From the NCBI GenBank assembly GCA_039810885.1, contig JBDHXV010000001.1, forward strand, positions 59,985 through 123,984: a stretch of DNA of 64,000 nucleotides, written 5' to 3'. The notes below the pieces were generated by a model that ran no database searches, was not told where the DNA came from, and worked only from the letters and a program-made list of their open reading frames with translations. Both the position numbers and the translations under genes were made by a program. Source of the DNA: BJGO01 sp039810885. Lineage in GTDB: Bacteria > Bacteroidota > Bacteroidia > Chitinophagales > UBA10324. Every line of letters starts with the position of its first letter. The stretch's first letter is position 1. Shown in pieces: positions 28,641 through 36,796 of the stretch.

Positions 28641-29819
28641 ATGAATAAAACACTATATCTATTTCTTGCATTAATTCTTTTAAACTCTTGCCACAAAGGG
28701 GAGAATTTAAACCCAACATATTATGTATGCAATTTCAACTTTGCTGACAGCAGTTATTCAAATCCAAACAACAATAAATACCAATCATTAATAAATGATA
28801 TGACTTCAAGCGGTGTTGTTGGTGTAATAATGTCGGTCTATCACCCGCAAACGGGTATCTGGATTGGAGCAAGTGGAAAGGCAGATTTGTACAATGATAT
28901 TGATATGAAATCATGTAATATTTCCAGAGTAGGATCAACTGTTAAGATGTTAACCGCAACAACGGTCTTGAAACTTGCTGAAGAAGGTAAGCTAAGTTTG
29001 GACGATAAAATTTCATCTTACCTACAAGGAGATGTTATTAATAAAATTGAAAATGCTGACAAAGCAACTATCCGACAATTGCTTCAACATTCAAGTGGCA
29101 TTTACAATTACATTCAAAATTTAAAATTTCAGACTGCATCACTCAATGACTTTATACGAGAGTGGAAGCCTGACGACTTATTAAAATATGCATACAATCA
29201 AAAATCATACTTTCAGCCCGGAGAGGATGTGCGGTACTCAAATACCGGATACATTATGCTTGGAATGTTAATTGAAAAAATAGAAGGCAAACCATTTTAC
29301 AAAGTATTTGAGGATAAAATATTTATCCCTCTTGGATTATCAATGACAAAGTTCGCAGCCGAAGACCATATTCCCTATGGTACCGTGAGAGGTTATATTG
29401 ATATGTACAGTAATTTGCAAGTTGTAGAAAGCACCTATTTTAGTGGTTGGGATTATTACACAGCAGACGGAGGGTTAATTTCAAATCCTTATGATATGAA
29501 TGTGTTTTTTAGAGCATTAATGAATGGTCAAATTATTAACTCAAATTCTTTGAATCAAATGTTGACTTGGAAGAAACCTAAAGAGCTAGGCGCTGATTTC
29601 TTCCCGATATCTTATGGATTAGGAATTTTTAAAATTGAAACAGATAAGGGAATTGCATATATGCACAGTGGTGACGCAGTTGGTTATTATGCAAATATGC
29701 TTTATTTCCCAAGCGATAGCACAACTATTGTTTATGCAGTAAACAGCAACTATGGTAAGATTGACCAATTTGTATCCACTAAAGAAACAATGGAAAAAAT
29801 AATTTCAACGATAAAATAA
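28641..29819 (+). CDS. Beta-lactamase-family serine hydrolase lipoprotein (class C/DD-peptidase fold)
   Basis: A 392-residue protein with a lipoprotein signal (LLNSC, lipidated Cys17). The fold is the serine beta-lactamase/penicillin-binding superfamily: SxxK is Ser99-Lys102 (STVK), the Tyr motif is YSN at 199-201 (RYSNTGYIMLG), and the third motif is HSG at 342-344. Members include D-amino-acid peptidases, esterases and EstB-type hydrolases, and sequence alone does not tell which. Resistance to beta-lactams should not be assumed. It is translationally close to the preceding barrel-like gene. No terminator was seen after the stop. Confidence 0.9.
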   Translation: MNKTLYLFLALILLNSCHKGENLNPTYYVCNFNFADSSYSNPNNNKYQSLINDMTSSGVVGVIMSVYHPQTGIWIGASGKADLYNDIDMKSCNISRVGSTVKMLTATTVLKLAEEGKLSLDDKISSYLQGDVINKIENADKATIRQLLQHSSGIYNYIQNLKFQTASLNDFIREWKPDDLLKYAYNQKSYFQPGEDVRYSNTGYIMLGMLIEKIEGKPFYKVFEDKIFIPLGLSMTKFAAEDHIPYGTVRGYIDMYSNLQVVESTYFSGWDYYTADGGLISNPYDMNVFFRALMNGQIINSNSLNQMLTWKKPKELGADFFPISYGLGIFKIETDKGIAYMHSGDAVGYYANMLYFPSDSTTIVYAVNSNYGKIDQFVSTKETMEKIISTIK

Positions 29820-30148
29820 TGAGAAGGACAGCACCGTGTAGCAAGAGATCTCTATCTGATTTTATTTGTAGAGAATGAAGCAAAATATGATTTCTCGCCC
29901 CTAACAATAGAATAGCAAACATATCTTTTGATATTTTACAATTAGAAGTCTAATGCAAAGAGTATAACAATTGCCTTGGTGCCTTAGGATTACTTATAGA
30001 ATCTGCACCTTTTATTGAGTGTGATATTCTTCATTTCCGGTAATGTTTTACAGATGATGAGAATCAGTTCTTCTTTCTTTTATTAATTCAGATTTAGTTA
30101 CTGCCGAGTTTTTAACTGTCTATTACAGTATATAGATAATCATGTTAT
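29820..30148. other. Intergenic region without recognised features
   Basis: AT-rich sequence between the serine hydrolase and the flavoenzyme. No ORF, RNA gene or convincing terminator was seen. The flavoenzyme promoter element lies at its right end. Confidence 0.45.
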
Positions 30149-30156
30149 TATATTTG
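30149..30156 (+). promoter_or_regulatory. Promoter -7 element of the flavoenzyme gene
   Basis: TATATTTG is a perfect TAnnTTTG, 37 bases before the ATG. The upstream TTG is not recognisable. Confidence 0.4.
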
Positions 30157-30193
30157 ACATTTACAGGCGCTTCGTTTTAAACAAATCAAACAG

Positions 30194-31498
30194 ATGCTTT
30201 TACAAAATTGGTGGTACACCACGCTATTAAATACAAATTCACCCATTCAGCCTCCTTTAAGAAAAGATATTGAAGCCGATGTGTTAATTATTGGTGCAGG
30301 TGTTGCGGGCATTGCTGCCGCTTATTATTATATTGATAAAGGATTGAAAGTGGTTATGTTAGAAAGAAATATTTTCGGAGGCAGTTCTTCCGGTAAATGC
30401 GCCGGCTTTCTAACCCCTGACAGCGAGTTAGAGTTATCTCAATTAATTCGCCGATATGGAAAAGAAGGAGCAAAAGACTTATGGAAGGTGCCAACTCAAG
30501 GTATTGAAATATTAAAAGACGCCATTTTAAGTCATCAAATAGATTGTGATTTTCAGGTTCAAGACAGTTTATTTCTAGGTATAGGTAATAGCGGATGGAA
30601 GGATATACAAGATGAAATGAAATCAAGAAATGAATTAGGCTTTGATCAGATTCTATATGATGAATCAGAAATTAAAAAGGTCATTGGCTCCGAAGGCTAT
30701 TCGGGTGGTGTACGTTACAAGAACACATACGGCATAAATGGCTTACAGTATTGCCAAGGCATGAAGAAAGTATTGTTAGAACAAGGTATTCAAATCTATG
30801 AAGCTACAGAAGTCTTATCTATTCAGGATCACACAGCTTTTACTCATCTGGGATCTGTAAAAGCCAATCAAATTATTTTTTGTGCCGATAAGTTAGAACA
30901 TCGTCTGACTCCTTATGCTGATGATGTTTTTCATGCACAAACTTTTCTATCCATCAGCGAGCCGCTGAGCGATGAATCCGTTCGATCTATATTTCCGCAA
31001 GACAAGTTTCAATGTTGGGATTCCACCTTAGCTTACAGTTATTTCAGATTAACGGGTGCTAATCGGTTGCTCTTAGGTGGTGGCAGCATCGCAACCACCT
31101 ATTTGAGAAATAATGTAAACTCCCCTATTGTGATTGATGAGGTCATACGCGAATTCAGAAATAAATTTCCGCAACTGGAAGATTTAAAATTTATACAATA
31201 CTGGCCGGGACTCATTGATTCTACGCGAGATTTAATACCTACCGTACTCAAGGATGAAAAATCGCCTTGGATCCATTTTGTATTCGGCTGTGTAGGCTTG
31301 CCGTGGGCCACTTTCTGTGGCGACTTCTGTGCCCGTCATGCCTATGATACAAATGCAAATAACGACCACCATTATTATAAGTATTTTAGTAAAGATCGTA
31401 GCTTCTTTGTTCCTATTTGGTTAGAGCGAATCTTTGGTAAACCGCTTGTGTTCTCCTTGAATAATGCTTGGGCTAAGTATTTCCAAAAGGATATCTAA
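30194..31498 (+). CDS. DAO-type FAD-dependent oxidoreductase
   Basis: A 434-residue cytoplasmic flavoenzyme of the D-amino-acid oxidase superfamily, nearest by eye to gamma-glutamylputrescine oxidase-like proteins. The FAD-binding Rossmann motif is ADVLIIGAGVAGIAAAYYY (about 28-46), followed by VVMLERN and the SSSGKCAGFLTPDSE segment. The C-terminal FAD-contact region includes YWPGLIDSTRDLIP and FVFGCVGLPWATFCG. It would oxidise an amine or amino acid, but the substrate cannot be read from the sequence. The start gives the usual short WW-containing leader (LLQNWWYTTL). It is the first gene of the ion/energy cluster. Confidence 0.88.
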   Translation: MLLQNWWYTTLLNTNSPIQPPLRKDIEADVLIIGAGVAGIAAAYYYIDKGLKVVMLERNIFGGSSSGKCAGFLTPDSELELSQLIRRYGKEGAKDLWKVPTQGIEILKDAILSHQIDCDFQVQDSLFLGIGNSGWKDIQDEMKSRNELGFDQILYDESEIKKVIGSEGYSGGVRYKNTYGINGLQYCQGMKKVLLEQGIQIYEATEVLSIQDHTAFTHLGSVKANQIIFCADKLEHRLTPYADDVFHAQTFLSISEPLSDESVRSIFPQDKFQCWDSTLAYSYFRLTGANRLLLGGGSIATTYLRNNVNSPIVIDEVIREFRNKFPQLEDLKFIQYWPGLIDSTRDLIPTVLKDEKSPWIHFVFGCVGLPWATFCGDFCARHAYDTNANNDHHYYKYFSKDRSFFVPIWLERIFGKPLVFSLNNAWAKYFQKDI

Positions 31499-31615
31499 TG
31501 ATAGATACCCTCGATTCTTATATTATTGCGGATATGTCATAAACTTTATAAGCTAATTGACTCTGCGCATGAGTAAGCACTATTCATCTTATTCAACGAA
31601 TAGTTTAATATAGGA

Positions 31616-31623
31616 TAATTTTG
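31616..31623 (+). promoter_or_regulatory. Promoter -7 element of the CopD-like gene
   Basis: TAATTTTG matches TAnnTTTG, 33 bases before the ATG. No matching upstream TTG. Confidence 0.38.
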
Positions 31624-31655
31624 TCTTAAATAAAAAATCAATATTATTCTTTAAA

Positions 31656-32156
31656 ATGCTTGTTGTAAATAAAGTAAGTGTACTTATTCATATCCTCTGC
31701 GCCATGTTTTGGCTTGGTGGCATGCTTTTTACTGCATTGGTTATAGTCCCGACAACACGCCATCACCTTATTGCCTCTAAAAGAGGGTTACTGTTTTCAT
31801 TAATGGGTAAGCGTTTCAGCAATATCAGTTGGGTTCTTTTTATTATTCTATTCATTACGGGCTACATCCAATTATGGACTCGCGGATACACATTAACTCA
31901 TCTATTCAGCACCAATTTTTGGCATACAAACTTCGGAACCAACCTGGCCTATAAACTCATTGCATTTTCTATTATGCTTATCATTAGCGGAGTGCATGAT
32001 TTTTGGCTTGGACCCAAAGCCGCCGAGTTAATAGATACACAACCGGAGAGCGATAAAACCAAGGCAGTTCGTAAAGCAGCCAGTTGGATTGGGCGACTTA
32101 ATCTTTTGCTTGGAATAATTATTATTTATTTTGCCATCACTTTGGTTAGAGGATAA
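31656..32156 (+). CDS. CopD-like four-helix membrane protein
   Basis: A 166-residue inner-membrane protein with four predicted helices (about 8-30, 54-72, 95-112, 142-162). The first helix, IHILCAMFWLGGMLFTALVIV, has the His and W-x-GG pattern typical of the CopD/DUF2269-like group, where conserved His residues may bind haem or copper. Its role is unproven. It is 100 bases upstream of the P-type ATPase on the same strand, so the two may be co-transcribed, but a copper role for the pair is unlikely because the ATPase is of the proton type. Confidence 0.75.
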   Translation: MLVVNKVSVLIHILCAMFWLGGMLFTALVIVPTTRHHLIASKRGLLFSLMGKRFSNISWVLFIILFITGYIQLWTRGYTLTHLFSTNFWHTNFGTNLAYKLIAFSIMLIISGVHDFWLGPKAAELIDTQPESDKTKAVRKAASWIGRLNLLLGIIIIYFAITLVRG

Positions 32157-32255
32157 ACCTCTTCACTTGATTGCTGTTGAAGAAAGGGCTATGTCATTCC
32201 AACTATAAACTTCCAAATTTGTATTTTAATCTGTCCATCTTACGAACGTTATTCT

Positions 32256-34598
32256 ATGTATAAAGGATTAGCAGGTCAAGACATCCTTTCTTTAAGAGAA
32301 CAATTCGGCTTTAATGAAATTAAGCAAAAGCAAACACCTGTTCTATTATTATTCATCAGTCATTTTTGGGGATTTACTGCTTGGATGCTTGAAGCAACCG
32401 TTGTTATTTCTTTCATATTACATAGAAACTTTGATGGTTGGGTTATTCTGAGCTTGTTAGTGGTAAATGCATTTATAGGTTTTTACAATGAATTAAAGTC
32501 GGCTAAGACTGTGTCGGCACTTCAACATCAACTGGAAATAATAGTTAGAGTATTTCGGGATAATGAGTGGAAACTGATGCCCTCACGAGAGTTGCTACCC
32601 GGAGATATTGTGCGTATCAGAACAGGCGACTTTCTTAGTGCTGATATGATTGTAGTGGAAGGTCGGGTGAAGATTGATAAATCGGCTTTAACCGGAGAAA
32701 CCGCTTTGATAGAATGTAACGTAGGCGACAGGGTTTATTCAGGTTCTGTAACTAAGGTCGGAGAATGTGTTGCACAGGTTAGTGCCATTGGTATAAAAAC
32801 ATTTTTCGGAAAAACAGCAAGTCTTGTACTAACGGCAAAGCATAAGATGCAAATGGAAATCGTGGTTACGAAAATTGTAAAAGTGCTGTTTGCATCTGTT
32901 ATCGGGGTATTAGGTATTACTACCGTACTGGGTTTGATTCATGGGTTAAGTTTTATCAACTTGCTTCCTCTATTATTGATATTGCTTGTATCCGCTGTGC
33001 CCGTTGGGCTGCCTTCTATGTTTACCATTAGCATGGCAAGAGGGTCTAAGGAATTGGCTGAAAATGGTTTATTAGTTACACGGTTGAGTGCTACAGAAGA
33101 TGCGGCCACGCTTACTACTTTATGTCTTGATAAAACCGGAACAATTACAAAAAATGAAATATCGTTACGCGATATCTTACCTTTTAATGATTTTAGCAAG
33201 GAAGATATTCTGCTATATGGTGCTTTGGCTTCCATAAAAGAAAATAATGACGCCATAGATCTGGCTTTCTTTGATGAAGTTGAAAAAAGAAAAATTGATT
33301 TAAGCGGATACAGTCGAAGCTCATTTATTCCGTTCAGTTCTGCAACGAAACATACACGTGCTGATATCACGTCATTTAACGGAGAGCGTTTTATAGTAGC
33401 AAAAGGTGCCTATCCGGCTATCAAGCAACTTTGTAACCTTACTGTTAATCCTCTTGATACTGTTATAGAGCAGTGGGCACAAAATGGTTTTAAGACAATT
33501 GCTGTAGCAACAAATAAAAATAATCAATGGCTAATGGCGGGCGTAGCTGCACTGTATGATTCACCACGCGAAGATTCTAAAGATATTATTGCACAGTTAA
33601 AAGATGCCGGGCTAAGCATTAAGATGTTGACAGGCGATGCATTGCCAATTGGCAAAGAGGTAGCAAGAGAGGTGGGAGTTGGTGACGCTATAGTTACTGT
33701 TGCCGACGTTCGCGAAAATGATGGTGGGTTTAGTTCAGAAACGATTCACCGATATGATGGTTTTGCCGATGTTTTGCCCGAAGATAAGTTTAATATGGTG
33801 AAAGCTTTTCAGAAGGAGAAACAAATAGTGGGAATGACCGGTGATGGTGTAAATGATGCTCCGGCATTAAAGCAGGCAGAGGTTGGTATTGCTGTCAAGT
33901 CTGCAACCGATGTAGCTAAGCAATCTGCAAGTATTATACTATTAAAAGACGGGCTGCAGCAAATCCTTTCATTAATTAAAGTTGGACGCACGATTCACAC
34001 ACGCATTGCAAATTATACAGTTAATAAAATAGCCAAGACGATACAAACAATTCTTTTTGTTTGCGTTTCATTTATTCTCACCAAAGAATTTGTGGTAGAA
34101 CCGGTAGATATGGTTATGCTGCTTTTTCTCTTGGATTTTGTTGTGCTGGCACTTTCTGTAGATATCGCTTCCTATGCTCAAAAGCCAGCCAGTTGGGATA
34201 TACGACCTCTCGTGAAGAAAGGGTTACTATTGGGTTTGTTACTTTTTTCTGAATGTTTAATTTGGTTCTTCTGCGCAAAATATATTTTTCATATAGAACA
34301 GCCCGGACAACTGCATTCATTGGGCTTTGCAAGCTTGTTTTTTTCGAGTTTACTAACAATACCGGTTATACGAACAGAGTTAAAGTTTTACCGACAGCCT
34401 ATCAGCACAACCTTATTATGGGCTCTAATCTTAGATAGCTTATTGGTGATTACATTATTACTTATTGGCTTTAATAGTTTTGAGCCCTTGAAGAGCGCTG
34501 TAATTGCAGCAACCATACTCTATTTTATGTTTTGCAGCTTGGTAATTAATGATAATCTGAAAAATATTTTTCAGAAAAAAGCAAAACCAACACTGTAA
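32256..34598 (+). CDS. P-type H+-ATPase (P3A, plasma-membrane proton pump family)
   Basis: A 780-residue P-type ATPase. The actuator motif TGE is at 146-148, the TM4 motif PVGLP at 249-253, and the phosphorylated Asp is D292 in CLDKTGTITKN. The hinge motif is MTGDGVNDAPALKQAEVGIAV. PVGLP, the absence of N-terminal metal-binding domains and the short length point to the P3A proton pumps known from fungi, plants, archaea and some bacteria, which export H+ at the cost of ATP. K+ (KdpB) and Ca2+/Mg2+ types fit less well. No C-terminal autoinhibitory extension is visible. It ends 8 bases from the convergent acyl-CoA ligase. Confidence 0.9.
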   Translation: MYKGLAGQDILSLREQFGFNEIKQKQTPVLLLFISHFWGFTAWMLEATVVISFILHRNFDGWVILSLLVVNAFIGFYNELKSAKTVSALQHQLEIIVRVFRDNEWKLMPSRELLPGDIVRIRTGDFLSADMIVVEGRVKIDKSALTGETALIECNVGDRVYSGSVTKVGECVAQVSAIGIKTFFGKTASLVLTAKHKMQMEIVVTKIVKVLFASVIGVLGITTVLGLIHGLSFINLLPLLLILLVSAVPVGLPSMFTISMARGSKELAENGLLVTRLSATEDAATLTTLCLDKTGTITKNEISLRDILPFNDFSKEDILLYGALASIKENNDAIDLAFFDEVEKRKIDLSGYSRSSFIPFSSATKHTRADITSFNGERFIVAKGAYPAIKQLCNLTVNPLDTVIEQWAQNGFKTIAVATNKNNQWLMAGVAALYDSPREDSKDIIAQLKDAGLSIKMLTGDALPIGKEVAREVGVGDAIVTVADVRENDGGFSSETIHRYDGFADVLPEDKFNMVKAFQKEKQIVGMTGDGVNDAPALKQAEVGIAVKSATDVAKQSASIILLKDGLQQILSLIKVGRTIHTRIANYTVNKIAKTIQTILFVCVSFILTKEFVVEPVDMVMLLFLLDFVVLALSVDIASYAQKPASWDIRPLVKKGLLLGLLLFSECLIWFFCAKYIFHIEQPGQLHSLGFASLFFSSLLTIPVIRTELKFYRQPISTTLLWALILDSLLVITLLLIGFNSFEPLKSAVIAATILYFMFCSLVINDNLKNIFQKKAKPTL

Positions 34599-34606
34599 TC
34601 AGATAG

Positions 34607-36667
34607 TTACTTCCCTAACTTATCTATTGCAATTCGGGCATCAACAACAATCATACTTTTTTCGTCTGCTTTAATTGGGTTTAAATCAAGTTCACTAATC
34701 TCAGGTGCTATGTGTACCAAAGCTCCTACACGCATTATGATATCAATAAACTTCTCTTCATTCAACCCTTTCTTTTGACGATATCCTTTTATCAACGGGT
34801 AACCCTTTAATATTTCGACCATGGATTTCACCTCACCGTAAGACATAGGTGCTAGCGCTGAAGCTGTATCATTAAGCAATTCTAAAAATACACCGCCTAA
34901 ACCGCAGAGCACTACATGGCCAAAATCTCCCTGTCGCACTGCCCCGCAATAAAGCTCTTCTCCTTTAATCATCTCTTGCACTAATACCCCTGTTGCATCC
35001 GGTATAGCCATCAACTCATTAAATGCATTTGCAGTTTGTGCTGTATTAATGAGATTTAATTGTACCCCATTCACTTCAGTTTTATGTATAGGTCCTATAA
35101 CTTTCATGGCTACGGGGAAGCGAAGCCTGTCACCTATTTGCTGCACCTGTGATAGTTCTGTTATCACTAATTGATTTGCTAACTCAATACCTGCAGCATT
35201 GAGCAATTCCTTACTGGTGGTGGCATCTAAATATCCCGTTTGCATTGTGTTTATTATGGAACGTATAGATACGATATCCATTTCCGGTAATCGCGTTTTT
35301 TCAAATCTGTATTTTGTGGAAGCATAAACATGTGCCAAAGCCTTTCCAAGATTTACCTCATCAGGGAAATTGACTCTTCGTTTAGCTAAGAACTCTTTAA
35401 TCTCCTTTTCGGCATTAATCAATGATGGAAGAACAGGATAGATAGGTTTCTTACAGGTATTCATTTTTGTATCCAGCAAGTCATAAACATCTTTTACATT
35501 GAATAATCCGGGACTACCAAATACCACAACCATAGCATCTACCTTCTCATATTCTTCGCAGAAGTCAATAATTTCTCCCAGTTGGCTTGCCGTGCCCGTG
35601 GCTAAAAAATCTATCGGGTTATTTACTGATGAGCCGGGGTTTAGCTTTTTAAGTAACTCAACAGTTCGTGTCGAATCGAATAAGGGTACTTTTAATCCGT
35701 TTGAGGTCAACGCATCTGTCAACATCACGGCAGAACCTCCGGCGTGAGTGATAATGGCAATGTTATCTCCGGTTAATTCTTTAGATTGGAATACGCTGGC
35801 TACGGCAATTAATTCATCTCTACTACTACAATATACAATGCCACATTTCCTAAACAAGGCGCGAATTACATTATCGGAACTGGCTAATGCGCCGGTGTGT
35901 GATGAGGCTGCCCGACCTCCTGCCTCGGAATATCCTGATTTAATTGCCGCGATGCGACAGCCTTTCTGAATTAGTGATGTGGCATGCTTTAAGAACTTAA
36001 ATGGTTTACGAACTTGTTCTATATATAACAACTGTACACGTGAACTTTTCTGAACATCGAAAGTGTGGTCAAGGTATTCAAGAATTTCTTCTACCCCCGT
36101 TTGTGCTGCATTACCAATGGAGTAGATATTGGAGAAACGTAATCCTGTTAGTAAAGCAGATTCCATGATGAATACCGCTGTAGCACCTGAACTAGATATT
36201 AGCTCGCAGCCGAAAGGATCATACTCGGGAATCGGTGTTGTAAAAACACCTTTATAGCTTTCGTTAATCAAGCCAATACAATTGGGCCCTATCAACGTGG
36301 CATTAGATCTATTCATTAAATCCACCAATTCTTTCTCTAACTCAATACCGGAGGGGCCTGCTTCTGAGAAACCGGCAGAATAAATAATAAATGCTTTTGT
36401 TCCTTTCTTTAGTAGAACCTTGATAGTTTCAAGACATTGGTTTGCCGGTATTGCTATAATTGCCAAGTCAACCTCTTTTATAGAATGGACATCAGCGTAA
36501 TGTAGAACTCCATCCATCCGTATAGGCTTAGGATTAACCGCATATATTTTACCGTTAAAATTTCCGACAAGCAAGTTATGCAAGACCATACCGCCGGGCT
36601 TACTTTTATTTTCAGATGCGCCTATTACGGCTATGCTTCTTGGAGAAATCAGTTGAGACGTAATCAT
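34607..36667 (-). CDS. ADP-forming acyl-CoA (acetate-CoA) ligase, alpha-beta fusion
   Basis: A 686-residue fusion of both subunits of NDP-forming acyl-CoA synthetase. The N-terminal CoA-binding Rossmann domain carries PRSIAVIGASENKSKPGG, the ligase/succinyl-CoA-synthetase-like domains follow, and the phosphorylated His is in AASSHTGALASSDNV. A C-terminal ATP-grasp domain (about 460-686) has VLVQEMIKGEELYCG and ISELDLNPIKA. It can make ATP from acetyl-CoA or another acyl-CoA, or run in reverse. The GNAT domain found in some homologues is absent. It has its own promoter element and follows the antiporter gene on the same strand. Confidence 0.92.
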   Translation of the reverse strand: MITSQLISPRSIAVIGASENKSKPGGMVLHNLLVGNFNGKIYAVNPKPIRMDGVLHYADVHSIKEVDLAIIAIPANQCLETIKVLLKKGTKAFIIYSAGFSEAGPSGIELEKELVDLMNRSNATLIGPNCIGLINESYKGVFTTPIPEYDPFGCELISSSGATAVFIMESALLTGLRFSNIYSIGNAAQTGVEEILEYLDHTFDVQKSSRVQLLYIEQVRKPFKFLKHATSLIQKGCRIAAIKSGYSEAGGRAASSHTGALASSDNVIRALFRKCGIVYCSSRDELIAVASVFQSKELTGDNIAIITHAGGSAVMLTDALTSNGLKVPLFDSTRTVELLKKLNPGSSVNNPIDFLATGTASQLGEIIDFCEEYEKVDAMVVVFGSPGLFNVKDVYDLLDTKMNTCKKPIYPVLPSLINAEKEIKEFLAKRRVNFPDEVNLGKALAHVYASTKYRFEKTRLPEMDIVSIRSIINTMQTGYLDATTSKELLNAAGIELANQLVITELSQVQQIGDRLRFPVAMKVIGPIHKTEVNGVQLNLINTAQTANAFNELMAIPDATGVLVQEMIKGEELYCGAVRQGDFGHVVLCGLGGVFLELLNDTASALAPMSYGEVKSMVEILKGYPLIKGYRQKKGLNEEKFIDIIMRVGALVHIAPEISELDLNPIKADEKSMIVVDARIAIDKLGK

Positions 36668-36689
36668 TCTAAATCAATAATACTTTGCA

Positions 36690-36697
36690 CAAAACTA
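36690..36697 (-). promoter_or_regulatory. Promoter -7 element of the acyl-CoA ligase gene
   Basis: Read on the minus strand TAGTTTTG, a perfect TAnnTTTG, 22 bases before the ATG. The upstream TTG is not evident. Confidence 0.4.
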
Positions 36698-36796
36698 ACT
36701 GCCCTAAAATACATTGTTTAAGACTTTAATCAGGATATATGTTCGATACAGCGTATAGTATCATGAAATAATCATAATGTTTGCATTATTGATAAA

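Noticed and set aside
32939..33370. A 143-codon frame opposite the H+-ATPase
   Set aside because: Antisense shadow of a well-supported gene; no motif.
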